This document shows, one piece after another, positions 17,117 to 25,456 of a stretch of 64,000 nucleotides of DNA; the stretch's first letter is position 1; each line of letters opens with the position of its first letter. Below the pieces are notes generated by a model that was not told the origin of the DNA, did no database searches, and saw nothing but the letters and a program-made list of their open reading frames with translations. The position numbers and the translations under genes are program-made. This stretch comes from Paenibacillus sp. FSL R10-2734 (GTDB lineage Bacteria > Bacillota > Bacilli > Paenibacillales > Paenibacillaceae). The stretch covers positions 4,836,001 through 4,900,000 of the forward strand of contig NZ_CP150170.1 in the NCBI RefSeq assembly GCF_037963865.1. The letters are read 5' to 3'.

Positions 17117-19030
17117 ATGGAGATCAAAATCACACTGCAAGATGGAACAATTAGAGAGGTACTGCAAGGAACGACGATTAAAGAAGCAGCAGGTGCCATT
17201 AGTACCAGTCTGAAAAAAAGTGCTGTAGCTGGAAAATTGAACGGCAAATCCGTTGACCTAAACCAACCGATCGAACATGATAGCCAGCTCGAAATTGTAA
17301 CGTTGGATAGCAAAGACGGTTTAGAAATTTATAGACACAGTACAGCACATATCATGGCGCAGGCCATAAAACGTATATATGGAGATAAGGGTGTCCAGCT
17401 CGGAATAGGGCCAGTAATCGAAGATGGCTTCTATTATGACATCGATATTGAGACACCATTATCCACGGATGACCTTGTTGCCATTGAACAAGAGATGGCG
17501 AGAATCATCCAAGAGAATCACCCGATTATCCGCCGTGTGGTTAGCCGCGCAGAGGCAATTAAGCTTTTTGAAGGGCTGAATGAGCCCTTAAAGCTGGAAC
17601 TTATTCGTGATCTGCCGACAGATACAGTGTTAACTATTTATGATCAAGGGGAATTCCTGGATCTCTGCCGAGGGCCACATCTTCCCTCTACTGGCTTAGT
17701 CAAAGCCTTTAAGCTGTTGAATGTAGCAGGTGCCTACTGGCGTGGAGACTCCAATAATAAAATGCTGCAACGTATTTACGGAACTGCTTTTCCGAAGAAA
17801 GCTCAGCTTGAAGAGCACTTACTGTTTCTTGAAGAAGCTAAAAAACGTGACCACCGTAAGCTTGGTAAGGAACTTGAATTGTTTATGTTCTCTGAAGAAG
17901 CTCCAGGCATGCCCTTCTATCTTCCCAAGGGAATGACGATCCGTACAGAGCTTGAGAATTTCGCCCGTGAATTACAAAGACAAAGAGATTACGATGAAGT
18001 TCGCACACCGTTGATGATGAACAATCGGCTTTGGGAGCAGTCCGGGCACTGGGATCACTACAAAGATAATATGTATTTCACGAATATAGACGAAACAAAA
18101 TTTGCACTCAAGCCGATGAACTGCCCGGGTCATATGCTAATTTTCAAAAATAAACTGCATTCCTACCGGGAACTGCCTATCCGTATTTCGGAATTTGGTC
18201 AAGTACATCGCCATGAATATTCTGGAGCACTTAACGGGATGATGAGAGTTCGCACGTTCTGTCAGGATGATGCCCATCTATTCGTTTTACCAGAGCAGAT
18301 TGAGGATGAAATTGGTCGGGTAATATCACTGATTCACCATATTTATCAAGTGTTTGGCTTTGAGTATAAGATAGAATTATCTACTCGTCCGGCAGATAAT
18401 ATGGGATCTGAACAATTATGGGATCAGGCTGAACAATCTCTGCAAAATGTATTAGATCATCGTGGGATTGAGTATCGTGTGAATGAGGGTGATGGTGCGT
18501 TCTACGGACCTAAGATTGATTTTCACATCTTAGATGCGCTTAAACGGAGCTGGCAGTGTGGGACCATCCAACTGGATTTCCAAATGCCTGAGAAATTCGA
18601 CCTTACTTACATCGGGGAAGATAATCTTAAGCACCGACCAGTCGTAATCCATCGCGCTGTTTATGGGTCGATCGATCGTTTTATGGGGATTATTACTGAG
18701 CATTTCGCCGGAGCCTTCCCGCTATGGCTGGCACCCGTTCAAGCGAAGCTATTGCCCGTCTCCGAGAACTACGTTGATTATGCATTTCAGGTGAAACAAT
18801 CCTTAGAAGAAGCTGGCATCCGTGTAGAAGTTGATATCCGCAATGAGAAGCTAGGATACAAAATTCGTGAAGCCCAACTGGAAAAAGCACCTTATATGCT
18901 GGTTCTTGGTGAGAACGAAAAGAATTCCGACAGTGTATCCGTTAGGAAACGCGGCGAAGGAGATATTGGCTCGAAGAGTATCCAAGAGATTATCGAGCTG
19001 ATTCATGAAGAAATGATTAGCAAAAGATAA
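17117..19030 (+). CDS. thrS: Threonyl-tRNA synthetase
   Basis: 637 residues, normal length. Domains in order: N-terminal TGS (about 1-62), editing domain with HSTAHIMAQAIK (HxxxH), class II core with motif 2 around GQVHRHEYSGALNGMMRVRTFCQDDAH and motif 3 around HRAVYGSIDRFMGIITEH, the zinc ligands CPGH and others, then the anticodon-binding domain from LWLAPVQAK. It charges tRNA-Thr in the cytoplasm. The ATG at 17117 is chosen over an in-frame reading from 17003 because GGAGG lies nine bases upstream and the longer reading runs through the leader terminator. Expression is set by the T-box upstream. Whether a second thrS exists elsewhere is unknown. Confidence 0.96.
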   Translation: MEIKITLQDGTIREVLQGTTIKEAAGAISTSLKKSAVAGKLNGKSVDLNQPIEHDSQLEIVTLDSKDGLEIYRHSTAHIMAQAIKRIYGDKGVQLGIGPVIEDGFYYDIDIETPLSTDDLVAIEQEMARIIQENHPIIRRVVSRAEAIKLFEGLNEPLKLELIRDLPTDTVLTIYDQGEFLDLCRGPHLPSTGLVKAFKLLNVAGAYWRGDSNNKMLQRIYGTAFPKKAQLEEHLLFLEEAKKRDHRKLGKELELFMFSEEAPGMPFYLPKGMTIRTELENFARELQRQRDYDEVRTPLMMNNRLWEQSGHWDHYKDNMYFTNIDETKFALKPMNCPGHMLIFKNKLHSYRELPIRISEFGQVHRHEYSGALNGMMRVRTFCQDDAHLFVLPEQIEDEIGRVISLIHHIYQVFGFEYKIELSTRPADNMGSEQLWDQAEQSLQNVLDHRGIEYRVNEGDGAFYGPKIDFHILDALKRSWQCGTIQLDFQMPEKFDLTYIGEDNLKHRPVVIHRAVYGSIDRFMGIITEHFAGAFPLWLAPVQAKLLPVSENYVDYAFQVKQSLEEAGIRVEVDIRNEKLGYKIREAQLEKAPYMLVLGENEKNSDSVSVRKRGEGDIGSKSIQEIIELIHEEMISKR

Positions 19031-19046
19031 TTCTGGTCCTTACTTT

Positions 19047-19095
19047 AAAGGGCAGCCTATTCGTAGAAAACTACGAATAGGCTGCCCTTTCTTTA
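19047..19095 (+). terminator. Strong bidirectional terminator after thrS
   Basis: A perfect 20 bp stem from AAAGGGCAGCCTATTCGTAG around an AAAA loop, followed by CTTT. It also serves the convergent epimerase gene. Confidence 0.85.
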
Positions 19096-19119
19096 TCACA
19101 TATGATGATTCACATTCAT

Positions 19120-20109
19120 CTACTTGACGTACAGACGACTGCTTTCTTCCCAATATTCGCCTGGTTTGAGGCTGAATAAACCGATCTCATCGGCTGGCAG
19201 ATCAACCATTGGCGCATTAACCAAGTTAATTTGCGGCTCAGGGCAGAAGAACTGTTCTGAAGCACCATTATTCCAGATCATCCATTGCTTGTACGAAGTC
19301 CCTACATCATAAACTAAAGTTACTCCAGCTTTGCTGTCAGTAAGCTCCATCCGGTTACGTCCGTTCTGAGCTACAGCCGTGTAGTGGTTGTCCATCGGCG
19401 CAAAATAAGGATTCACACCTTCACCACGAAGCTGAACTTCTCCCGGTTCCAGCTCTTGGAATTTACCAGTCGGCAGCATACGGTCATTCAGTTCCCAGCG
19501 ATCACCGATTGTAGCTTTAACAAGATAATCTTGTGGTGTGCTTCCCGGTGCGAATGGTGCATTAATCGCGGTATGGAACGCCAGCAAGCAAGGCATCACA
19601 TCATCTCCATCATTGTGCACTTGCACCTGTTGAGATAATCCACCTTCACCAAGGGTATAACGTAGTTTCATTGTATATTTATGCGGCAAGTATTGATAAG
19701 AAGGATGATTCTCATCCACTTTGATAAATACAGTTACGAAGCTTTCTGTCTTCCCACTACCGAACTCTTCCACTTCCCAAGCTGCCGTATGTAAAAATCC
19801 GTGTAAATGGTTGCCCGTAGCGACTTCATTTACTGGTAATTGATAAGTTTGACCATTCCATGGAAATTTACCATCCTCATAACGATTCGGAGGAAATAAT
19901 ACAGGTATGCCGTGGATGCCTGGACTTGCCTTGAAGGCTTCCATTTCCTCAGCTCCCGGTTCATGCAAGAAACGGTAACCGTTTTCGGTATCACGGAAAC
20001 AAATCAAGTTGCCACCGATACCTGGTAGAATAGCTGCCTCATAACGGCCAGCTTTCAACCAGATGGCTGTTTCTCCTTCATATTGTCCTTCATATGCTGT
20101 GATAGACAT
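19120..20109 (-). CDS. Aldose 1-epimerase family protein
   Basis: 329 residues of the galactose mutarotase-like fold. LPGIGGNLICF near the N terminus, GNHLHGFLHTAAWEVEE (the histidine-bearing strand) and PCLLAFHTAINAPF (second conserved His) fit the family; FCPEPQINLVNAP near the C terminus carries the catalytic Glu region. The likely role is anomer conversion of a hexose or hexose phosphate in the cytoplasm. The ATG at 20109 is supported by GGGAG about 11 bases upstream and fits the family better than the longer reading. It is a single gene, converging with thrS at the shared terminator. Confidence 0.86.
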   Translation of the reverse strand: MSITAYEGQYEGETAIWLKAGRYEAAILPGIGGNLICFRDTENGYRFLHEPGAEEMEAFKASPGIHGIPVLFPPNRYEDGKFPWNGQTYQLPVNEVATGNHLHGFLHTAAWEVEEFGSGKTESFVTVFIKVDENHPSYQYLPHKYTMKLRYTLGEGGLSQQVQVHNDGDDVMPCLLAFHTAINAPFAPGSTPQDYLVKATIGDRWELNDRMLPTGKFQELEPGEVQLRGEGVNPYFAPMDNHYTAVAQNGRNRMELTDSKAGVTLVYDVGTSYKQWMIWNNGASEQFFCPEPQINLVNAPMVDLPADEIGLFSLKPGEYWEESSRLYVK

Positions 20110-20194
20110 AATAATATGTGCTCCCTTCCAGTGTCTGATAATTGTCTCTACCTGATACATTACCACATCTGATCATGACGTGACATGCTCTTTT

Positions 20195-20911
20195 TTACAG
20201 CTGTTCCACTTCTACGCTCATTACATGATCAATTTTCTTCACATCATAATAAATTTCTGTTGCGTAATCTTTATCCGGTGCTGAGATCACCATATCGATC
20301 ATTTGTCTTCCATCTTCCAAATCCTTGATTTTCATTCTGCGGATCGCCCGAGACGGACTTCTAGTACTTCGCTGGGTACTAACCTGAGGTCTCTCAATTT
20401 TTTGGATCACTTCAGTAAGCACAAAATTAGCTTCCATGATGATTTTTACCGAAACCTCATGCTTGTTAAGCACTTCAGGACCAATCGAACGAATTAAATG
20501 AGGAACCAAATTCACTGCAAACATTAGAAGAATAACTGCATATGCTGCTTCAATATAGAATCCTGCTCCGACAGCTATACCAATTCCCGATGCTGTCCAG
20601 ATGAGTGCTGCCGAGGTGAGACCTGATATCGCATCACCGCCTCTACGCAGAATAACACCAGCACCCAAAAATCCTATCCCACTGACAATCTGTGCAGCAA
20701 GACGCATAGGATCCATATTCGGATGCTCAGGACCCGCAAACTTATCAAAAGCATGAATAGACACTACTGTTACAAGACAAGAGGCAATACTAATGACCAT
20801 ACTGGTCCGAATCCCCAGCGGTTTCTGCTTGATCTGTCGGTCAATCCCGATGAACAGCCCGAACAGCATGGCCACTAGCAGCTTAATTAATGATTCAAAA
20901 TGAAAATCCAC
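20195..20911 (-). CDS. MgtC/SapB-family membrane protein
   Basis: 238 residues with the MgtC hallmark membrane domain: GLFIGIDRQIKQKPLGIRTSMVISIASCLVT, then IVSGIGFLGAGVILRRGGDAISGLTSAALIW with four to five helices. A soluble C-terminal ACT-like domain (EVSVKIIMEANFVLTEVI onward) ends the protein. MgtC proteins are linked to Mg2+ limitation and modulation of the F-ATPase in pathogens; in Bacillota the role is not settled. The GTG at 20911 has AGGAG seven bases upstream; the ATG two codons earlier is only one base from it. Confidence 0.87.
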   Translation of the reverse strand: MDFHFESLIKLLVAMLFGLFIGIDRQIKQKPLGIRTSMVISIASCLVTVVSIHAFDKFAGPEHPNMDPMRLAAQIVSGIGFLGAGVILRRGGDAISGLTSAALIWTASGIGIAVGAGFYIEAAYAVILLMFAVNLVPHLIRSIGPEVLNKHEVSVKIIMEANFVLTEVIQKIERPQVSTQRSTRSPSRAIRRMKIKDLEDGRQMIDMVISAPDKDYATEIYYDVKKIDHVMSVEVEQL

Positions 20912-21013
20912 ATTCATTCTCCTTTCTCCAGAGATACTCCATTATAACGGATAACTAAGATAATGATTAGCTTTATTTTGCCAATAAAATATCCCCACAT
21001 ATATACTTTATGA

Positions 21014-21108
21014 TCCATCAAAAAAACGGCATTCCTATCCTCAATGTATATGCGCGCTCAGTCAATTTGATCCCGCATAACGAAGAGGATAGAATCCGTT
21101 TTGATGGA
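21014..21108. repeat. Long imperfect inverted repeat
   Basis: TCCATCAAAA...CGG.ATTC.TATCCTC at 21014-21042 is mirrored by GAGGATAGAATCCGTTTTGATGGA at 21085-21108, about 24 pairs with five extra bases on one side, around a 42-base spacer. It lies between the SDR stop and the mgtC start, both on the minus strand. It could end SDR transcription (an internal T7 is present on that strand), or be a small miniature inverted-repeat element. Confidence 0.65.
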
Positions 21109-21127
21109 AGAGATTATTTACGAATAT

Positions 21128-21919
21128 TTAACCATGGAGCAACGATTCTGCACCGTCACAATAAATCTCTGTTCCAGTAATATGATCCGAATCCTCGGAG
21201 GCCAGAAAAAGTGCAAGCTTTGCAACTTGATCAGGACGCCCAGGACCTTCCTCCAGCGGTTGATCCCCTTCCGGAAATTCAACAGGGATCTTTACCTCCT
21301 TCAGATCATCGGATGGGTACGTGTTGTCATCTATATTTGTCTTAATAGCTCCCGGGCAGATGGCGTTGACGCGAATTTGAAATTGTGCAAGCTCGAGCGC
21401 TGCCATTTTCATAAAAGCAACCTGCCCTGCCTTTGTTGTACTGTAAGCTGAGAAACCAATGTTAGAAAACACTCGATTTCCGTTAATAGAGCTGTTAATC
21501 AGTATGCTGCCCCCGCTCTCTTTTAGATGCGGAATCGCATATTTAACAGTCGCAAAGGTACCGCGAAGGTTGATGTGAATGGTCTGGTCCCAAGACTCAA
21601 TATCCATCGTTTCAATGGGGGTCATTGCCCCATTAATCCCTGCGTTAGCAAAAACAACATCAAGACGCCCCCATTTTGCGGCCGCCTTGTTGATTGCTGC
21701 TTCCACTTGTGTTGGCTCAGCAACGTCGCATTCAATTACTAAGGCTTCTCCGCCTTCTTTCTCCACTTGTTTTCTAACCTTTTCTGCATTCTCAACGGTT
21801 CTATCTAGTAATACAACTTTTGCCCCGTTTCGAGCGAATTCAAGCACGGTTGCTCGCCCAATTCCGGAACCACCTCCTGTTACAATCGCTACCTTGCCTT
21901 CCAGCTTCTTATCTGCCAT
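21128..21919 (-). CDS. SDR-family NAD(P)-dependent oxidoreductase
   Basis: 263 residues, classical short-chain dehydrogenase. The cofactor motif TGGGSGIG is at 14-21, NAG at 92-94, the catalytic Ser at 143/144, and Tyr159-Lys163 in YSTTK. PGAIKTNI and HITGTEIYCDGA complete the fold. The acidic end of strand 2 (LLDR) suggests NAD(H). It should reduce or oxidise a sugar or hydroxy compound; the substrate is unknown. AAGGAGG precedes the ATG. It lies 178 bp downstream of the sugar permease on the same strand, so it may act on the imported sugar, but the gap leaves this open. Confidence 0.9.
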   Translation of the reverse strand: MADKKLEGKVAIVTGGGSGIGRATVLEFARNGAKVVLLDRTVENAEKVRKQVEKEGGEALVIECDVAEPTQVEAAINKAAAKWGRLDVVFANAGINGAMTPIETMDIESWDQTIHINLRGTFATVKYAIPHLKESGGSILINSSINGNRVFSNIGFSAYSTTKAGQVAFMKMAALELAQFQIRVNAICPGAIKTNIDDNTYPSDDLKEVKIPVEFPEGDQPLEEGPGRPDQVAKLALFLASEDSDHITGTEIYCDGAESLLHG

Positions 21920-22097
21920 GTTTAAGCATCCTCCTTCTTGTCATGCAAGCCTTCCAGTTAAGTTCTTTCCTTAACCTTAACCTCGCATACAGAAGTTGAA
22001 TCGACAGACTGTTTATTCACCCTTCCGAAGATGAATAATGAGATCATTTAATTCCAAAATCAAAATGGTAGCTATCGCTCCTTTCTTCATTAGAGAC

Positions 22098-22937
22098 TTA
22101 TCCTTTCAAACCACTGGTGCTAATTCCTTCCACGATCTGCTTTTGGAAGATGAAGAAGATAATCATGACTGGTGCCAAGCTAAGAACGGACATGGCGAAC
22201 ATGGGTCCCCAATTGGACACCGACTCACTGTCGAGGAACATCTTCAGCCCCATGGAAACCGTGTATTTAGATGGAGAATTTAGATACAATACAGGTCCCA
22301 GCAAATCCTCCCAACGCCAATAGAAGGAAAAAATTGCCGCAGTAGCCATCGAAGGCCTGATAAGTGGAAGTATGATTCTGAAGTAGAGGCCAAATTTCCC
22401 GCACCCATCAATCGTAGCCGCTTCGTCAAGTTCGACGGGAATCGTCCGAATAAACTGCAGCATTAAAAAAATGAAGAATGGTACGCCAAAGAACTGTGGC
22501 ACCACAATCGGTTTGATACTGTCGAGCCATTCCAATTTTGCATAGATAATATATTGCGGGACGAGAACTACATCTGAAGGAAGCATAAGCGTCATCATCA
22601 TGATACCGAACCATAAGCCATGACCTACAAACTTATTGCGTGCAAATCCGAAGGCCACCAGCGAAGAAGAGATAACTGCTCCAAGAGTTGCTACAACAAC
22701 AATAACTAGTGAATTCTTTATAAAGACACCAAAGGAGTAGCCGGCAACCCCTTCCCACCCTTTAGCATAATTCCCCCATACCCAAGGATCGGGAAGAAGT
22801 TGCTGTGCTGTAACAAACACAAGCCGGCTTTCTTTAAAAGAGCTCATGATCATCCACAAAATCGGATACAGCATAATGATAGCTAGGCCACCAATAAGAA
22901 TGTGATAAAGCGGCCATTTCAGTTTCATTTTCGCCAT
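22098..22937 (-). CDS. Carbohydrate ABC transporter permease (MalG-type)
   Basis: 279 residues with six membrane helices and the EAA loop ELDEAATIDGCGKFGLYFRIILPLIRP that contacts the ATPase. It forms the sugar channel with the permease encoded just upstream. AAGGAGG precedes the ATG, and only three bases separate it from the upstream permease stop. No ATPase is encoded in the operon, so a shared MsmX-like ATPase elsewhere is expected, as is common for CUT1 systems. Confidence 0.92.
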   Translation of the reverse strand: MAKMKLKWPLYHILIGGLAIIMLYPILWMIMSSFKESRLVFVTAQQLLPDPWVWGNYAKGWEGVAGYSFGVFIKNSLVIVVVATLGAVISSSLVAFGFARNKFVGHGLWFGIMMMTLMLPSDVVLVPQYIIYAKLEWLDSIKPIVVPQFFGVPFFIFLMLQFIRTIPVELDEAATIDGCGKFGLYFRIILPLIRPSMATAAIFSFYWRWEDLLGPVLYLNSPSKYTVSMGLKMFLDSESVSNWGPMFAMSVLSLAPVMIIFFIFQKQIVEGISTSGLKG

Positions 22938-22940
22938 GGA

Positions 22941-23894
22941 TTATTTTCCTCCTTCCGATTCGTAGAAGACCCACGATTTGGATGTCTTGAACAAAATTCC
23001 GGTCATGATGCCGACAAGCAACAGCATTACCCACGCCATGGCTGAAGCATAACCCATGTTATTAAACATAAAGGCCTGACGGAATAAATAGAGAGAGTAT
23101 AGCATTGTGCCGTCCATTGGGCCACCTTCACCTTTAGAGATAATATAAGCTGGAACAAAGGTCATAAATGCGCTGATCGTCTGCATGACTAGATTAAACA
23201 GAATAACTGAACTTAAGAGCGGCATTGTAATCTTGAAGAACTTTCTGAAAAAACCTGCCCCATCTACACTAGCTGCCTCATACATTTCACCAGGAATGTT
23301 CTTTAGTCCAGCCAGAAATATCAACATGGAAGAACCAAACTGCCATACGGATAGGGTTATCAACATAAAAAGCGCAGCGCTTGGATTGCCAAACCAACTT
23401 ACCGGACCAACACCGAAAAAGCCGAGCATACCGTTAATAATTCCAGTATCACTAAAAATATTGCGCCACATGATGGATACCGCCACGCTGCCACCGATTA
23501 TAGAAGGTAGATAATAGGTTGTACGATACGCACCTATCAAACGTGATTTCGTATTTAGTATCATCGCTACAAATAATGCGAAGGTGAGGCGTAAAGGCAC
23601 ACCGATAAATACGTAAAGCAGCGTTACCCTTAGTGAATGCAAATATTTTGGATCATTCGAGAACATTTTGCTGTAATTATCAAATCCGATCCACTTTGGT
23701 GGAGCGAATAAATTGTATTTGGTAAAAGAAAGATAAAGTGAAATGAGCATCGGGATCAGTGTGAAGCAAAGAAAGCCGATGACGAACGGACTGATGAAAG
23801 CATATCCGGTAAGGTTGCTTCGTAATTTACGACCTGTTAGCTTCTTTTTCTTAAAAGTCAGCGGATTCGAAGGAAGGGGATTCGTGAATGCCAA
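22941..23894 (-). CDS. Carbohydrate ABC transporter permease (MalF-type)
   Basis: 317 residues with six membrane helices and the EAA loop EMYEAASVDGAGFFRKFFKITMPLLSS. It is the partner channel half of the permease at 22098. The TTG at 23894 is chosen because GGAG motifs lie 5-11 bases upstream; the longer reading runs back through the intercistronic hairpin. It follows the binding-protein gene after a 110 bp gap that holds that hairpin. Confidence 0.9.
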   Translation of the reverse strand: MAFTNPLPSNPLTFKKKKLTGRKLRSNLTGYAFISPFVIGFLCFTLIPMLISLYLSFTKYNLFAPPKWIGFDNYSKMFSNDPKYLHSLRVTLLYVFIGVPLRLTFALFVAMILNTKSRLIGAYRTTYYLPSIIGGSVAVSIMWRNIFSDTGIINGMLGFFGVGPVSWFGNPSAALFMLITLSVWQFGSSMLIFLAGLKNIPGEMYEAASVDGAGFFRKFFKITMPLLSSVILFNLVMQTISAFMTFVPAYIISKGEGGPMDGTMLYSLYLFRQAFMFNNMGYASAMAWVMLLLVGIMTGILFKTSKSWVFYESEGGK

Positions 23895-23921
23895 GGGTCT
23901 CCAGCTCCTTTTTATGTGAAT

Positions 23922-23967
23922 AAAAAAGGAAACGGAATGCCGCCTAAGCAAATGGCATGCCGTTTCC
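23922..23967 (-). terminator. Intercistronic terminator-like hairpin, binding protein to permeases
   Basis: On the minus strand, GGAAACGGCATGCC pairs with GGCATTCCGTTTCC with one mismatch, then T6. It would end or stabilise most transcripts after the binding-protein gene, leaving less for the permeases, which matches the usual excess of binding protein. Confidence 0.75.
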
Positions 23968-24004
23968 CATGTGAGATGCAGTATAGTTATCAGTTTTCCT
24001 ACTA

Positions 24005-25336
24005 TTACCGGCTAGAGAGAATGGAGTTTGCTTCTTTTCGGAACTGCGTTGCTGCAGCTGCTGGTTCAATTTTTCCGAAGTTCATTTGTTCAGCAAGGTC
24101 TGTAAGCAGTGCAACAACCTCTGGAGATCCAACTGGAGGACTCATTGGTGACGTAGTAGGCTCCATGTCGGCTACGAACTTAAATACTTGCTTACCGGAA
24201 TCTGATAATTGTGAAGATACAGATTCTTTAATTTTGCTAGAAATCGGCACACCACGTTCACCTTTGATTAGGTTGTTGGCTTCGGGATCATTAATCCAGA
24301 AATCAACGAACTTCGCGGCCTCTTCCTTCACTTTAGAGTTAGAAGTAATTGACCAGTACATACTTGGTTGCATGTAGAGTCCCTTACTCATATCAGGGCC
24401 AGGCATTTGTGCCAGTGCCATAGAACGGTTGACAGCAATCTGCAGTGCGACATATTGGTTCGACCATTGCCAAATACCGATCCCTGTTCCTTTCACAATA
24501 TCCGACTCTTCGATAACGCCTTTATTTTGACTCAGTTTGTCTTGAGATGGAACCGCTCCATCTTTTATCAAACCGGACAGCATGCCGAAAAAGTCAGTGA
24601 ACAAAGCATCATCCTCATAACCAAGTGCAGAACCATCATTGTTATATAGTGCTAGTCCTTTTGTACGCAAATAATAGTTGAAGAATACGTCAGCGGCCAT
24701 GGAGCTATCCATATACAGTCCAGCCGATTTGCCCTTCATAGCAATTTCCTTGTATTGATCCCAAGTCCAATTGTCTGGAATGGAATCAACGCCGGCTTTC
24801 TTCAACAGTTCTGGATCGTATTGAAAACCAAGTACGTTAACTCCTAACGGAATTCCAAATTGCTTCTCGTTGATTACTCCAGTGCTTAGCACGTTCTCAT
24901 TCACATCGCCGATTTGGATCTGAGAGTTCAAATAAGGCTTCATATCTTCAAGCTGTCCGTTAGATCCATATTGATTAATATAAGAAATATCCATTTGAAC
25001 GATATCAGGGAGTCGATTTGCCGCTGCTTGAGGGGCTAGCTTCTTCCAATAATCATCGAATGAAGCATATTCAGGTTCAATGGTTACATTCGGGTATTTG
25101 GCTTCATACATATCAATAACTTGTTGTGTATAAGAATGTCGAGTATCTCCACCCCACCATGCAATACGCAAGGTTACAGGTTCTGCTGAGGTCGTAGCAG
25201 CGGGTTTCGATTCCGAAGGACTGTTGGTAGGAGCATTCGTTGCGGCAGCATCATTGTTGTTACCTCCACCACAACCTGACAATACCGACAACAACAATGG
25301 TATAGCTAGCAATGCGATTCTTTTTTTCAATCTCAT
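24005..25336 (-). CDS. Sugar ABC transporter solute-binding lipoprotein
   Basis: 443 residues, family 1 (CUT1) binding protein. A lipobox LLSVLSGC is near residue 22, followed by an Asn/Ala/Thr/Ser-rich linker. The mature domain contains TLRIAWWGGDTRHSYTQQVIDMYEAKYPNVTIEP, the usual first strand and helix. It captures an oligosaccharide or similar outside the membrane; the sugar is not readable. GGGGAC lies before the ATG, and a cre site lies 42 bp upstream. It heads the binding-protein/permease set. Confidence 0.93.
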   Translation of the reverse strand: MRLKKRIALLAIPLLLSVLSGCGGGNNNDAAATNAPTNSPSESKPAATTSAEPVTLRIAWWGGDTRHSYTQQVIDMYEAKYPNVTIEPEYASFDDYWKKLAPQAAANRLPDIVQMDISYINQYGSNGQLEDMKPYLNSQIQIGDVNENVLSTGVINEKQFGIPLGVNVLGFQYDPELLKKAGVDSIPDNWTWDQYKEIAMKGKSAGLYMDSSMAADVFFNYYLRTKGLALYNNDGSALGYEDDALFTDFFGMLSGLIKDGAVPSQDKLSQNKGVIEESDIVKGTGIGIWQWSNQYVALQIAVNRSMALAQMPGPDMSKGLYMQPSMYWSITSNSKVKEEAAKFVDFWINDPEANNLIKGERGVPISSKIKESVSSQLSDSGKQVFKFVADMEPTTSPMSPPVGSPEVVALLTDLAEQMNFGKIEPAAAATQFRKEANSILSSR

Positions 25337-25377
25337 GTCCCCTTTTCCTATAATAGTATAAAGGCTCTGCTCCCTTT

Positions 25378-25391
25378 AGTTAGCGCTTTCA
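25378..25391 (-). promoter_or_regulatory. cre site upstream of the sugar-binding protein gene
   Basis: On the minus strand the sequence is TGAAAGCGCTAACT preceded by A, a full match to WTGNAANCGNWNNCW. The first 13 bases are identical to the sites at 9947 and 28766. It lies in the 120 bp gap between the regulator and binding-protein genes. Confidence 0.65.
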
Positions 25392-25456
25392 TGATTGAAT
25401 TTTCTCAAATATTCAGTGATTGTTGAATACAAAAAACCGTCTTGTTTGTTCAATAA

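Noticed and set aside
22020..22098. 25-codon minus-strand ORF (MKKGAIATILILELND...) after the sugar permease
   Set aside because: No Shine-Dalgarno, no known family; likely chance.
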